IMG/VR virus record: IMGVR_UViG_3300044491_002247
Location: 1 to 44,090 of that record
DNA: 44,090 bases
DNA from: a virus
Reading direction: 5' to 3' (one strand)
In this document: in pieces, positions 10,201 to 22,600 of the stretch
How the letters are laid out: each line of letters starts with the position of its first letter
Numbering within the stretch: position 1 is the stretch's first letter
Program-made: the position numbers and the translations under genes
The notes under the pieces: generated by a model
What the model was told of the DNA's origin: nothing
Databases searched by the model: none
Seen by the model: only the letters and a program-made list of their open reading frames with translations

Positions 10201-10679
10201 CTGATGCTTTAAGAATTGAATTTGGTTCAACATTAAACAGCATCAAGTCCATAAGCGATGAAATTGTTTTTCATCCAGTAAAATATAAAGTGTTGTTTGG
10301 TCAAACAGCAACACCAAAATTACAGGCACAATTTAAGGTTGTTAAGAACCCAGGTAAGACTATTAATAATAATAATTTAAAGGTAAGAATTGTTAATGCA
10401 ATTAATGCTTTCTTTGATATTAATAATTGGGACTTTGGGGATAGATTTTATCTAAGTGAACTAACAACATTTGTAATTAATACTGTTTCTCCGGATGTCA
10501 CTAATTTTGTTATATTGCCGAGACAACAAGATCAAGGATTCGGAAGTTTATTTGAAATCCAAGGAAAGCCAGACGAAATTTTTGTAAGCGGTGCGACAGT
10601 TGATGATATTGAAATTGTATCTAGTATTACCGCTGCTGAAATTAATGTTGGCTCAGGCACAGTAGTGAGTAATACCTAA
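7281..10679 (+). CDS. gp6: Baseplate wedge protein gp6 (J-like)
   Basis: Main wedge protein that forms the inner baseplate ring. The N-terminus (about 1-115) is highly characteristic: NEDWKRIYQTFKNADFKSYD, YLRENYPEDFNDYIESSEYL, ALIDAMAFLGQSLSFRLDLA, SRENFIELAERKESVLRIAR. The C-terminal third includes a J-like segment (about 975-1100) with VKYKVLFGQTATPKLQAQFK and INAINAFFDINNWDFGDRFY. At 1132 residues it is far longer than T4 gp6 (~660); the extra length is mainly beta-rich sequence between about 180 and 960. AGGAAA precedes the ATG, and its stop shares one base with the next start, so the giant gene downstream is translationally coupled. Confidence 0.88.
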   Translation: MSTTSRQNNLILNEDWKRIYQTFKNADFKSYDFENIRRVIITYLRENYPEDFNDYIESSEYLALIDAMAFLGQSLSFRLDLASRENFIELAERKESVLRIARMLGYNAKRNQGASGLLKFNSVTTTENIIDSNGRNLAQQTVRWNDPTNTNWAEQFILILNTAMSENTEFGRSQGSETIQGIPTEQYRFRSTTTDVPLYTYTKSVAGRNMTFEVVSTSFKDAEEIYEEAPTPGNQLGFVYRQDGKGPGSANTGFYMMFKQGSLELADFSIATPTTNESVSVESSNINNDDVWLFGLNSAGGQTTQWTQVSNLVGNNIAYNSILGNIRNIYSVSTQQNDRINLLFADGVYGNLPQGSFRVYYRVSNGLEYSISPTEMRGISIDVNYINSAGVGHTLTINLGLQYTVNNASATESTDNIRTNAPALYYTQNRMITGEDYNLAPLGSSQNVLKVKAINRTSSGISRNFDIIDASGKYSAVNVFADDGYIYKNENERILNFKYTSKTDIINFIRNNIEGSFSDTDLYNFYLTKFERVLFSETTTVWEAITNDINIGTGYFKNTVDNALLKVGTYATNTLKYLTVGANIKFTAPSGYSFKKGLLVATNSSDIEQTDYIWTKVVNVVGDGTNAGRGALDTGLGPITFNENVPSGSIATSIVPKFVNDLSTALETEMTNLIFAGLNFGLRYDTANAEWKIIQSQNLDTTNNFSLGKAGDTTSENLDSSWLMAFIKDNDQYIVRLRVLDYIFGSLSQNRFYFDKNERAYNNVTGKLIKDTVKVLNINSTIKSAQSLNRDYDFEISDTIEFDDGYESTKEIKVGFSDSDSDGVVDDPDAFIKVAGEDVDQNYLFFQSTVDSYGTTVFNLFDNSNNTILIAEKETLINVNDYNDGQLIYFTDISENRVKKVDRTTNTLVLQSNYRANIGRRDIKFQYTHAASEDRRIDPSVTNIVDLYLLTKNYDTDFRNYLAGAIAEPAAPTTDALRIEFGSTLNSIKSISDEIVFHPVKYKVLFGQTATPKLQAQFKVVKNPGKTINNNNLKVRIVNAINAFFDINNWDFGDRFYLSELTTFVINTVSPDVTNFVILPRQQDQGFGSLFEIQGKPDEIFVSGATVDDIEIVSSITAAEINVGSGTVVSNT

Positions 10680-13600
10680 TGGCTGATAAAAAATATCCTA
10701 AAAGTGATTTACCAATTAGAAAGTCGATAGACCTTCTACCGAATACCTTTAGAACAGATCCTAATAATAAATTTTTATCTGGTGTCGTTGATCCCTTTAT
10801 TCAACCAGGCGCCTTAGATAAACTTTCTGGTTATGTTGGAAAGCGTTACGGAAAAACCTTTAATGGTAATGATGTTTATCTTGATACTGATCAAACACTA
10901 AGAAGTCGTTATCAACTGGAGCCAGGCGTTACAGTTGAAAAAGATCAAAACTTACAAAAGTTTTATGATTATCTAGATCTAAAGAACATGGTTAAGTTCT
11001 TTGGTAATGATATTGACAGAGACGACAAGATAACATATCAAGAACATTATAGTTGGAATCCTCCCATCGATTGGGATAAGTTTATTAATTACAGTGAATA
11101 CTATTGGATGCCTGCTGGTCCACCTTCGGTGTCAGTGCAAGGACAAACGCAATCGGTACAATCAACATATAAGGTTAATCAAGGAATAGGTTCGACCTGG
11201 CTATTCACACCAGACGGCATAACAAATAATCCAACCATTACTTTATACAGAGGTCAGACTTATAAGTTTGATGTTAACTCTCCCGGAGAACCGTTTGTAC
11301 TAAGAACTAATTACGATACAGGATCACTCAATTATGATCCTCTTAAGACTTACTTTCCTGGAGACCTTGCAGTATATAATTCTCAGTTATGGAGAGCCAA
11401 ACAGGAAATTTCACCGCGTGATGGTAGTAGCATCGACATTGATTCTCAGGATTGGGAATTAATAGATAGTTCAGCATCTCTGGCTTCTTTAGTTTATAAC
11501 CAAGGGGTTACAAATAATTCTATAGAAGTTGGAACACTAACATTTAAAGTTCCTAACAATTCGCCTGATGTAATTTATTATCAGAGTGCAACTAATCCTA
11601 ATAGATTAGGTAGATTTATTATTGCTGATATTGATAGTAATACATTTATTGATGTTGAAAAGGATATTGTAGGAAAAAAATATTATACAAGTTCTAACGG
11701 TATTGAACTTTCTAACGGATTAGTATTAGAATTTAGAGGACAAGTACAGCCTGAAAAATATGCTTCGGATACTTGGTTAGTTGAAGGAGTGGGTAAAGAA
11801 ATTAGATTAACAAGGTTTGCAGATTTAGTTCCTCCCGTTATTACATCTGATACTCCGGAAATACTTTTTGATAACCAAGGATTTGACACATTACCTTTTG
11901 ATGATGCTCGCCAATATCCTGGTCAGAAAGATTATATCACTATTAACAGAGCAAGCAAGGATTCAAATCCTTGGAGTCGTTACAATAGATGGTTCCACAG
12001 ATCTGTATTAGAATATTCATACAAAAATAGAGATAGTGATTTTGATGCTCCAGAAACAGCAAGGGCAAAAAGACCAATTATTGAATTCCATCCTGGAATA
12101 CAACTTTATCAACACGGTACGGTTGCCAAGACAACTGTTGACTATGTTGACGATTATACAACTGATGTGTTTTCTACAATTGAAGGCAGCACAGGATATA
12201 GCGTTGATGGAGAGTTTCTATTTGAAGGAGCAAGAGTTCTAGTAACAGCAGATACTGACAGTCTTGCAAACAACAAGATTTATATTGTAAATTTTGTTAT
12301 TCATAATGGTGTAAGACAAATTAATTTACGAGAAGCAAGCGATTCTGGATCAATACTTGATGAGTGTGTTCTTGTAAGGAGAGGAAAAAATAATACTGGT
12401 AACATGTTCTTCTTTAACGGAACAGCATGGAAACCTAGTCAAGAAAAGACAACAGTTAATCAACCACCATTGTTTAACATATTTGATGACAACGGTGTGA
12501 GTCTAGGCGATCAAGATACATATCCTGTTACTACATTTAAAGGAAACAAACTTGTTAGTTATAAAGTAGGTAACGGAACAGTAGACAAAGAATTAGGATT
12601 TGCCCTTTCGTATCTTAACATTGATAATGTTGGCGACATTCGATTTGAATGGAATTTTGATATCGATTCAATCAGTTATACAGAAAATCAAAAAGTTTAT
12701 TCAAAAAAAATAAACACTTCTTATTTTAAAATTAATGGAAATTTAGATAACGGCTGGATATTAACAAATAAGAAATACCTTCAGCCAATAGTAGATTCCG
12801 TTATTGTCACAGAAGAAACATCTTCAGTTGTTTTTGATACTGTTGATTGGGAATTGTTAACTTCTGATATGGAAATTAATTTCTATCAAAATTCAGTTAA
12901 ATTAGCAGATGATTCATATTCAAGAGATCAACAAAAATTTACTTTTAATAAAACATTTTTAGTTAATGATGTAATTACTGTTAAGGTTGTCGGAGAGATA
13001 GAACCCGTTGGAGGATATTATGAAATACCAGTTGGGCTTGAAAAGAATCCGTTAAACGCAGTATTAACTTCTTTTACACTAGGTCAAGCAACCGACCACA
13101 TTAGAACTTCTCTAGAGTTTGATGACAGATTTACTGGATCATTACCTGGTGCAAATAATTTAAGAGATATTTCAGATTTCCAACAAAATTCGAAAAGATT
13201 CTTAAAGCATAGTGGAATTGCTGCATCAGCAGTAGCGATGATTTGTGATAGACAAATTAACTTAATTAAATCATTACAATTTGCTAAGAAGCAGTATTCT
13301 GTGTTCAAAGAAAATTTCTTAAAGAAAGCAACAGAAATACAGTTTACCAATGATGATCCTTCTAGCCAAGTAGATCAAATTATTGAAAACCTTACAAAAA
13401 CAAAAACTATTAACAGTCCTTTCTCTGACTCAGACATGGTTGGTACTGGTGCATATAATCTTTTAACTTACACAGTTGAAGATATAGGAATTAAAACTTT
13501 TACTCTTAGTGAAAAATTTGATTTGAAGACACTAAGCAGACGTGCAGTTTACATTTATAAAAATAATTCACAATTATTGAATGGCAGAGATTATGTCTTT

Positions 13601-16600
13601 GATTCAACGTTTGGTTTTGTTAGATTAACGTTGGATCTAAACGAAGGTGATGTTATTGAAATAAAAGAATACGTTTCAACAGCATTTAGCCACATTCCTG
13701 CAACACCAACATCGATAGGATTGTATAAAAAATATACACCTATGAAGTTCTTGGATGATACCTACAGAGATCCTCAATTTGTTATACAAGGACATGATGG
13801 CAGCATCACCGTTGCATATGGCGATTACAGAGATGATCTCTTATTAGAACTAGAATACAGAATTTATAATAATATCAAACAAGAATACGATCCTAAAGTT
13901 TTTGATGTTGATGCGAACCTTGGAGGATATTACAAGAATGCATTGTTTACAAAGGATGATTTTGATAGCATAGCAAGTCAGGAGTTTTTAAGATGGGTTG
14001 CAAACACTAATCTATCATATACAACAAACGACTACTTCAAAGAAAACGAAACGTTTACATATACCTATTCAAATATGACGGATCCATCTATGTTGGAAAA
14101 TATTCCAGGATGGTGGAGAGGTGTATACAAATATTTTTATGATACAGACAGACCACATCGTTGTCCTTGGGAGTGTTTAGGATTCAGCGAAAAGCCCACT
14201 TGGTGGGAAGACGAATATGGTCCAGCACCGTATACCAGTGGAAACTTAATTCTTTGGGAAGATATTAGAGATGGTATAATCAGGCATGGCGAGAGGGCAG
14301 GAACACACAAGAGATATGCCCGCACATCGATCATGTCTCATCTTCCTGTTGACGCTGACGGAATATTATTAAGCCCATTAGATAGCGGCTTGGCAACTAA
14401 CTTTACTTTAATTAATAATAAGGGAAGTTTTAAACTTGGTGATATTGCACCGTCGGAATATGCTTATAGATCGAGCAGTGAATTTCCTTTTGTGATAATG
14501 ATTGCGTTATCATTACTTAGACCTTTCGAATTCATAATTAGCAACTTTGATAGATCTAAAACAAAAAGAAATGCAGTTAATCAAATCGTAGATGTAACGT
14601 CAAATGTTTTTATTACATCTAATCAGATTACTCTGCCAGTTCCGGGTGTAACACAATCTTCTGGATTGAGCATGTACATTTCCAGTTACATTAAAAGTTT
14701 AGGAAATGCAATACAATCAGGACAGGATATACTTTCCAACATCAATGTAAGATTATCATCTAGATTGAACGGTTTTGTTGATAAGGATCAACAGAAATAT
14801 CTTCTAGATAGCAAGAGTCCTAGTTCTTCCTCTTCTAGTATATTTGTTCCAGCAGAAAATTACAACATTATCTTTAATGTAAGTTCTCCGATTGCAAGTG
14901 TTTCATACAGCGGAGTAATTTTTGAGAAAACAGAAGGCGGTTGGATAGTCAACGGATATGATGATATTAATCCTTACTTTCCGTATTACACATCCATTGC
15001 AAATCAAAAAGATCCAACACTTTCAGTTGGCGGTGTGTCAACAACATACATTAATTGGTCGGAAAATCAAAAGTTTAATAATGGTGCAATAGTACAATAC
15101 AGAAATGATTATTTTAGAGCAAAAGAAACTCATACAAGCACTAATACATTTGAATCTGATAAATGGACAAAGTTACCAGAGTTACCAGTCAACGGTGCAG
15201 TAACAGCACAGAAAAGAAGGAACTTTAATAAGTTTTCCTTAAACAAATTAAGTTATGGAACAACTTTGAATTCTATTCAAGGTGTTGTGGACTTTTTATT
15301 AGGATACGAAGAATATCTAAAAGCTCAAGGAATAGTTTTTGAAAATTACGATCCTGATAATCAAGTTATACAAGATTTTACAACTGCCTGTAAAGAATTT
15401 ATGTACTGGACCAGTCACAATTGGGCAGTTGGAAGTTTAATCACAATTAGCCCCGGAGCAGAAAGATTAAAAATTTCAGTGCCTGTTGGTGTTGCTGATA
15501 ATTTATTTGATGGTTTTTATGATTATAATGTCTTAACAGACAATGGAGAAGCAATACAACCTCAGAATATTGATGTTCTTAGAGATTTTCAAACATTTGT
15601 TATCTCTACAACTAATACCACGAGGGGAATATATTATCTTAAAGTAAATTATGTGTTAAAAGAACACGTAACTATATTCTCTGATAGAACAGTTTTTAAT
15701 GATGTTATTTTTGACAAGCCAACAGGTTATCGTCAAGAAAGAATCAAGGTACTAGGCTTCCGTACAGTTGACTGGGACGGAGATTATACCTCTCCTGGCT
15801 TCTTGTTTGATAACGTAGATATTGCATCATGGGAACCATTTAAGGATTATAGACTTGGAGATATTGTAAACTATCAAGGTATAAATTACACAAGTAAGTA
15901 TAATCACACAAGCAAAGAAGAATTTAATGCAGACAACTGGACTAAGTTAGATTCTACTCCTACCAAAAAATTGATTCCTAACTTTGATTACAGAGTTAAT
16001 CAAATAGAAGATTATTTTGATGTTGATTCGGAAGGATTAAGTTCAAGCCAGCGAGATTTAGCAAGACACACTGTTGGTTATCAAACCAGAGAGTATCTAC
16101 AAAATCTTGCCGAAGATCAAGTCACTCAGTTTAGAATTTATCAAGGTTTCATTAGAGAAAAAGGAACGGCAAATTCTTTAACCAAGGTATTTGATAAGTT
16201 AGGAAGAACGGCAGATACCGGAATTAAGTTAAAAGAGGAATGGGCATTTAAACTAGGAGAGTTTGGCGGTAGTGATCAATCAAATAATATTGAAATTAAA
16301 TTAGAAACTGATCAATTTAAAATAAATCCACAACCGGTTATTGTGACCGAAACAGCTCAAGGAAATTTTGCTGATAGATATTATAGAGTTGACAATTCGG
16401 ACTTCCTTTATGCTCCAATACCATATACTACATCTATCAACGCAACAGCAACTGACGTTGTTCAGAAAACAGCAGGTTATGTAAAAAATACTCAGGTAAA
16501 ATACATTGTAAAGAATAGAGATGATATTCTAAACATTGACATAAACAACGTCAATGAAAATGATCATGTTTGGGTAACGTTTGACAATACTTCGTGGACA

Positions 16601-19600
16601 GTTCTAAGAATTAATTATGTTCCAGAACTTGTCATGACAGACATTGCAGCGAACAAAACTACAATCACAATTACTTTTAATAAAAGGCACGGGCTGACTG
16701 CAGGAGATATCATCGGATTAACTGATCTAGGAGACATTACTGGTTTCCACAAAATTACTTCGGTTGATGCATTTCATATTTCTTTCGAGATATCCACGGC
16801 AACGGTAGAAATAGGGTTTGAACCAAGTTCTATAAAATATCCGATATTGCTAACCAAGGCAAGATTTAACGATTATACTTCTATTGATGTGGAACATCTT
16901 GCGTTATTATCAACCGGATCAAAACTTTTTGTTGACAGAAACGAAAATGGTATATGGGAAGTTGTACAGAAAAATAAACAATACTCTCCTAAGAAACTTA
17001 TCAACTACGGAACAAGCACACCGTTAAACGCAGGTAAAAAAGTAGTTTACGCCGAGGTTAGAAAACAAATAGTAAGTTCGATTACCGGTTCAGGAATAGT
17101 TGTTTGCTATCTAGAAACACCGTCAGGTTTGGACGTAAAACAAATATTAGAACCACCTGTTTCTTTTAGAGCAACAACTACTGGAACCTTTGGACAGGAG
17201 ATTGCATTAAGTCCTGACAATGAATGGTTGGTAATTGGTGCTCCTTATGCTAGTGGAATTAGAAGCAATTATCAAGGAGTGTTTAGTTCGATAGAAAGTT
17301 ATTCAGCCAATGATATTGTTCTCTATGCAGGACAATTATGGAAGGCAAAAACTTCTATCACAGGCGATGGAAGCACCATTAACGTTTATAGTGATGACTG
17401 GGAAATTGTTAAAAATGTACAAGCACTAGAGACAGGAACTAATGAAGGCTACGAACAGCAGGGAATGATCTCTGTATATAGGTATATTGGTAATCAATGG
17501 ACATTACAAGATAACTTTGTAAGTCCAAGAGCCGACGGCGATAAACTATTTGGTAGTAAGATAGCACTTGCAAAAAATGGCAGCAATTATTCTATGGTAG
17601 TTTCTGCACCAGGAGCAAGCGAAGAAAAGGGAAGAGTTTATACTTACATCTATGATGCAACAGATGGTTGGGTACTAGATCAAAATTCTGATTATAAAGG
17701 AACTTACGAACCAGGCGGAACATTTGCAGCCACTGAAATGAAACCAGGTAGAACTTACACTATTGCTTCATCTGGTACTACTAATTTTGGTCTTGTAGGT
17801 GCTCCAAATAATTCTCCGGGCACGGTGTTTGTTTCTTTAGGACCAACAGAAGGAACGGGAACAGTAACTCAACAAACATTTTATCCTAAAGACAGTGTTG
17901 TATATTATGCTGGTAATTTATGGAAGGCATTAGCAGATAATGAAGGTGACGGTAGTACAATTACAATAGAGTCTTCGGATTGGATTAAACTAGATACCAT
18001 TAATACGTTAACATCTTTACCTCAAAGTGTTAGCATCGAAGATGACGGTTCTACCCTAGCAACAGGAATTTTAACTAATTCGCAATTGGCAGAACTTATT
18101 AAAGCCGGAGATAAATTTGGTAGTTCTGTTGCATTAGATTATACAGGAAACACTCTTGTAATCAGTGCCGTGGAGGCTGATGGACAATATTTTGCAAACT
18201 ATAGAGGAAATTGGCAGGCAAACTTTGAATACATCCAAGGAGATGTTGTAAAATATCAAAACGGTTATCATAGATTAGATAACATAGGTAGTAATGCAGT
18301 TGGGCCTGACAGTTCAATTAGAAGTTACAACCAACCACCTGATAGCGGTTATCCGTGGGTTAATGTTGGCGACAGTTCATCAGAATCTGTAGGTAAGGTT
18401 TTCATCTATAAGAAAAATGAACTAGGATATTATTATCTAATACAAACTATTACGGCAGACTCATTAGCAGAGATTAGTGACCTAGCACAAACGGAAACTA
18501 TCAACAGCGGAGATCAATTAGGCTATGCTGTATCAATTGATCACAGCGGTAATACTTTGGTAATTACAAGTCCTAAAGCAGATAGAAACTATCAGAATCA
18601 AGGAAGTGCGTACATCTTTAAGTATGAAACAGATTCTAGTGAAAACAGATTTAGATTAAAACAAAAAATTGATAGTTACGGAAAATATCCAAATGAATAT
18701 TTTGGACAAAGTGTTTCTATATCACCTAGCACAAATAAAATAGTTGTAGGTGCAAATAACACAGGATATAATTTACCGATTAGATTTGACGAAAGTCAAA
18801 CATCATTTGATACTTCTAAAACAACATTTAAAACATACGGCGGTTATTCTGGAGCAGTTTATGTTTATGAGAAAAAAGGAGATTTGTATTTCCTAGCAGA
18901 AAAACTACAAGACGATCTTTCACTTAATGAATCTTTTGGTTATTCAGTTCATGCTTCTGCAGATATTATTTTAGTTGGATCGCCTGATTATATTGAACCA
19001 ACCACACACGGTGCAACACTAGATTTTAGTGGAACTGCTGTTGGTATGGTTAGACTTTTTAGAAAACAGTTAGGTATTAATTCTTTAGAAATAATTGGTC
19101 AACAAACAGAAAAAGTTGATTTAGAATCGATCAAGAGAATTGCACTTTATGATACAACAACTGATACAAAGATACAGGATCTTGAAGTGTATGATCCTGC
19201 TAAACTAAAAATCTTAAGAGAAGCAGAAAGAGAATTGTCTTTTAAAACTCCGTATGATCCTGCAACATATAATGTAGGTATTGACGGAGTCACGGTTGAT
19301 TCGAGCATTGCTTGGTATGATAAGAATGTTGGAAAATTATGGTGGAATATTTCAACAGCCAAGTGGATTGATTATGAGCAAGGAGATACTGCTTATAGAT
19401 TAGCAAACTGGGGTAAACAAGCCCAAGGTTCAAGCATTGATGTTTATGAATGGGTAGAATCACCATTGCTACCAAGCGAGTGGTCATCAGTGGCAGATTC
19501 AACTGAAGGTTTGCAGTTAGGAATAAGCGGCCAACCTTTATACCCTGATGATACAGTTTATAGTTATAAAGAATTTTTAAATGTAAACACCGGCTTAGTT

Positions 19601-22600
19601 AGTGAAACAAAATACTATTACTGGGTAAAAAATAAAACAACGATTCCTTCAAATACGAAAGGCAGAACAATTTCGTCAGCATCCGTTGCATTATCAATCA
19701 GCGACCCGTCGACGGTTGGAAACACCTACATAGCACTGGCTGATTCAAATAAAGTGTTTTTCTATAATTACAGAGCAATTGTATCTGGTGATACAACAAT
19801 TTTAAACATAGAACACTACACTGACAAAAGTGCTAAGAATGCAATTCATAACGAATATCAATTATTAACCGAAGGTGTTGCTGACAGCGTTCCACCTAAA
19901 AAATTAGAAACAAAATGGATTGATAGTTTAATAGGATATGACAAACAAGGAAACAGAGTTCCTGATCCTGCTATACCTGCAAAACAACAATTTGGTATTG
20001 GCTTTAGACCGAGACAAAGTATGTTTGTCAATAGAAAACAAATTCTAAAACAAACTATTGAAACCGTTAATGGAATTCTTAAGAAACAACCATTTGCTAA
20101 CATTATTAGTTTTGATAATTTAAACTTGTTTGACGCCCAGCCTGATACAAGTTTATATCTGTATGATGTTAGTGTATCAACTTTAATTGATTTAGAAACT
20201 GTTGGTACAGTTAGAGTAGAACAAGCACAACTTACTCCTAATATCATAAACAATGAAATTAGTTCTGTTAATATTGTTAATCCTGGTTTTGGATATAGAC
20301 CACAAGAAATATTTGACCAAGAAATTGCAGGAGTATATGCAGGTCCTGCCGTTACTATTGAAGGTGATGGTACTGGAGCAGAAGCAGTATGTCATATAGA
20401 TGGTCAAGGTAGAGTCACTGCTGTTGTTGTTACCAAACCTGGTAAGAATTACACATATGCAAATGTTTCCGTAAGAAGATTTTCTGTCTTAGTCGAAACA
20501 GACAATACAGCAAATAACTATTGGTCAATCTATGCCTGGGATAATGTTAGAAAATCTTTCTTCAGAAGTTCCTCACAAGGATTTGATACTAGAAAGTATT
20601 GGTCCTATGCCGATTGGTGGAAAACAGGATATGGTCCTACATCTAGAGTAACAACAGAAATATCTGACGTTTCCAAAGAACCAACAATCATTACCGAGAT
20701 TGGTGATCTTATTAGAATAAAAGAATATGGTTCCGGCGGCTGGGCAATTTTTGAAAAGATGTCTGATTCCAGCAGTGTTCCTTTAGGAAACTATCAACTA
20801 GTTGGAAGGTTCAACGGAACAATACAGTTATCTAATACATTGTATGATATTACAACAAGTGGTATAGGTTTTGATAATAACGTGAGCTTTGACACAGGAT
20901 TGTATGATTTAGAACCAACGACAGAATTAAGAAATATTTTCAAAGCAATCAAAGAGGATATCTTTATTGGTGATTATGACATTCATTGGAATGAAATATT
21001 CTTTAATTGTGTCAGATATGTAATGCATGAACAGACTTACGTCGACTGGGCATTTAAGACAAGTTTCTTGAATGCTACACACAACGTTGGTGATTTTAAA
21101 ACAACTACTAATTATAAAAACGATAACTTAGAAAGTTTTGAAAGTTATATTAGCGAAGTAAAACCATATCGAACAACGGTTAGAGAATATGTAAGTAGAT
21201 ATGATTCGATACAGACTAATCCTATTTCAACAACAGACTTTGATTTACCAACTGTATATTCTCAAGAATTAGGGAAGTTTAGTACTATAAATCAATTCAG
21301 CACAGAACTAAATTCTTATCCTTGGAAATACTGGCTTGATAATAATGGATATAGTATTGTTCAAATAGTTATATCTAAACCTGGTAGTGGTTATACTAGT
21401 GTTCCTAAGGTAGTAATTGAAGGAAACGGATCAGGTGCAATAGCACAAGCATTTATTTCTAACGGTAAAGTTTCTGGTGTTAGGATGATACAGACAGGAT
21501 CCGGATATACTAAAACTCCTACAATTTCATTAGTTGGAGGTAACGGTAGTTCAACGGATATTGCAAAAGCAGTAGCAGTTCTTGGAGAAACAAAAGTTAG
21601 AACTTTTGATATCAATATTAAGTTTGATAGAATAAACAAGACTGGATACTACAATAACTTTACAGATACTCAAACGTTTACCGCTAACGGGCAGACAGCA
21701 ATATTCGATCTAAAGTATGCTCCGACTAGAGATAAGTCAAAAATCACTATTACTAAAAACAATGGTGTTGTGCTAGGAAGTGATTATACAATCAATCTCT
21801 ATAAAAATAGCACTGATGACTTTAATGTTCTTAGAGGAAGGATTGTTTTTAATATTGCACCGGATGTTGGAGATATTATAAAAGTAACTTACGAAAAGAA
21901 CGACGAATTATTTGATGCTGTTAATAGAATTAACAAATACTATGCTCCGGTAGAAGGAATGAAAGGAGATGACTTGGGTCAATTAATGACCGGAGTTGAT
22001 TTTGGTGGTGTACAAATTCAAGGAACCACATTTGATGTTACAGGTGGTTGGGACGCACTTCCTTGGTTTACAGATAGTTGGGATAGTGTTGAAGCAAGTG
22101 CGGATTATTATCATGTATGTGACGGAAGCACAGAAGATGTGACACTTCCGTTTATCCCTGCCGACGGACAGGAAATTAATATCTATCTTAAGCGTGCAGG
22201 TGAGGGAACCCTACCAACAATTGATAATTTACAATACAGCGAAAGCGTAAAGAATCCACCAGTAATTAGAATAGATGATCCTTTCTTCTTTGACGGAAAC
22301 GACTCTTCAACGTCTACAAGTCCAAATGCACAAATGCCAACATTTGTCGGAGATGGTTCAACAAGTGTTATTGAGATAGGTCGTTATATTACAACTAATG
22401 ATGGCGATATCTTAATATTTAGACCACAGGAAAGCGACGGTAGTGTAACCATTACTGATCCTAATATTGTTGATACAAATGTAAGTGGCGGAACATTATC
22501 TGCAATTGATCAAGCATATGTAACTGCTTCGGGAATTTCTGCAGAAGAAATACAGATCGAAGGCGGAAGATTTATAGGACCAGATCAAGTTCCTGCAACA

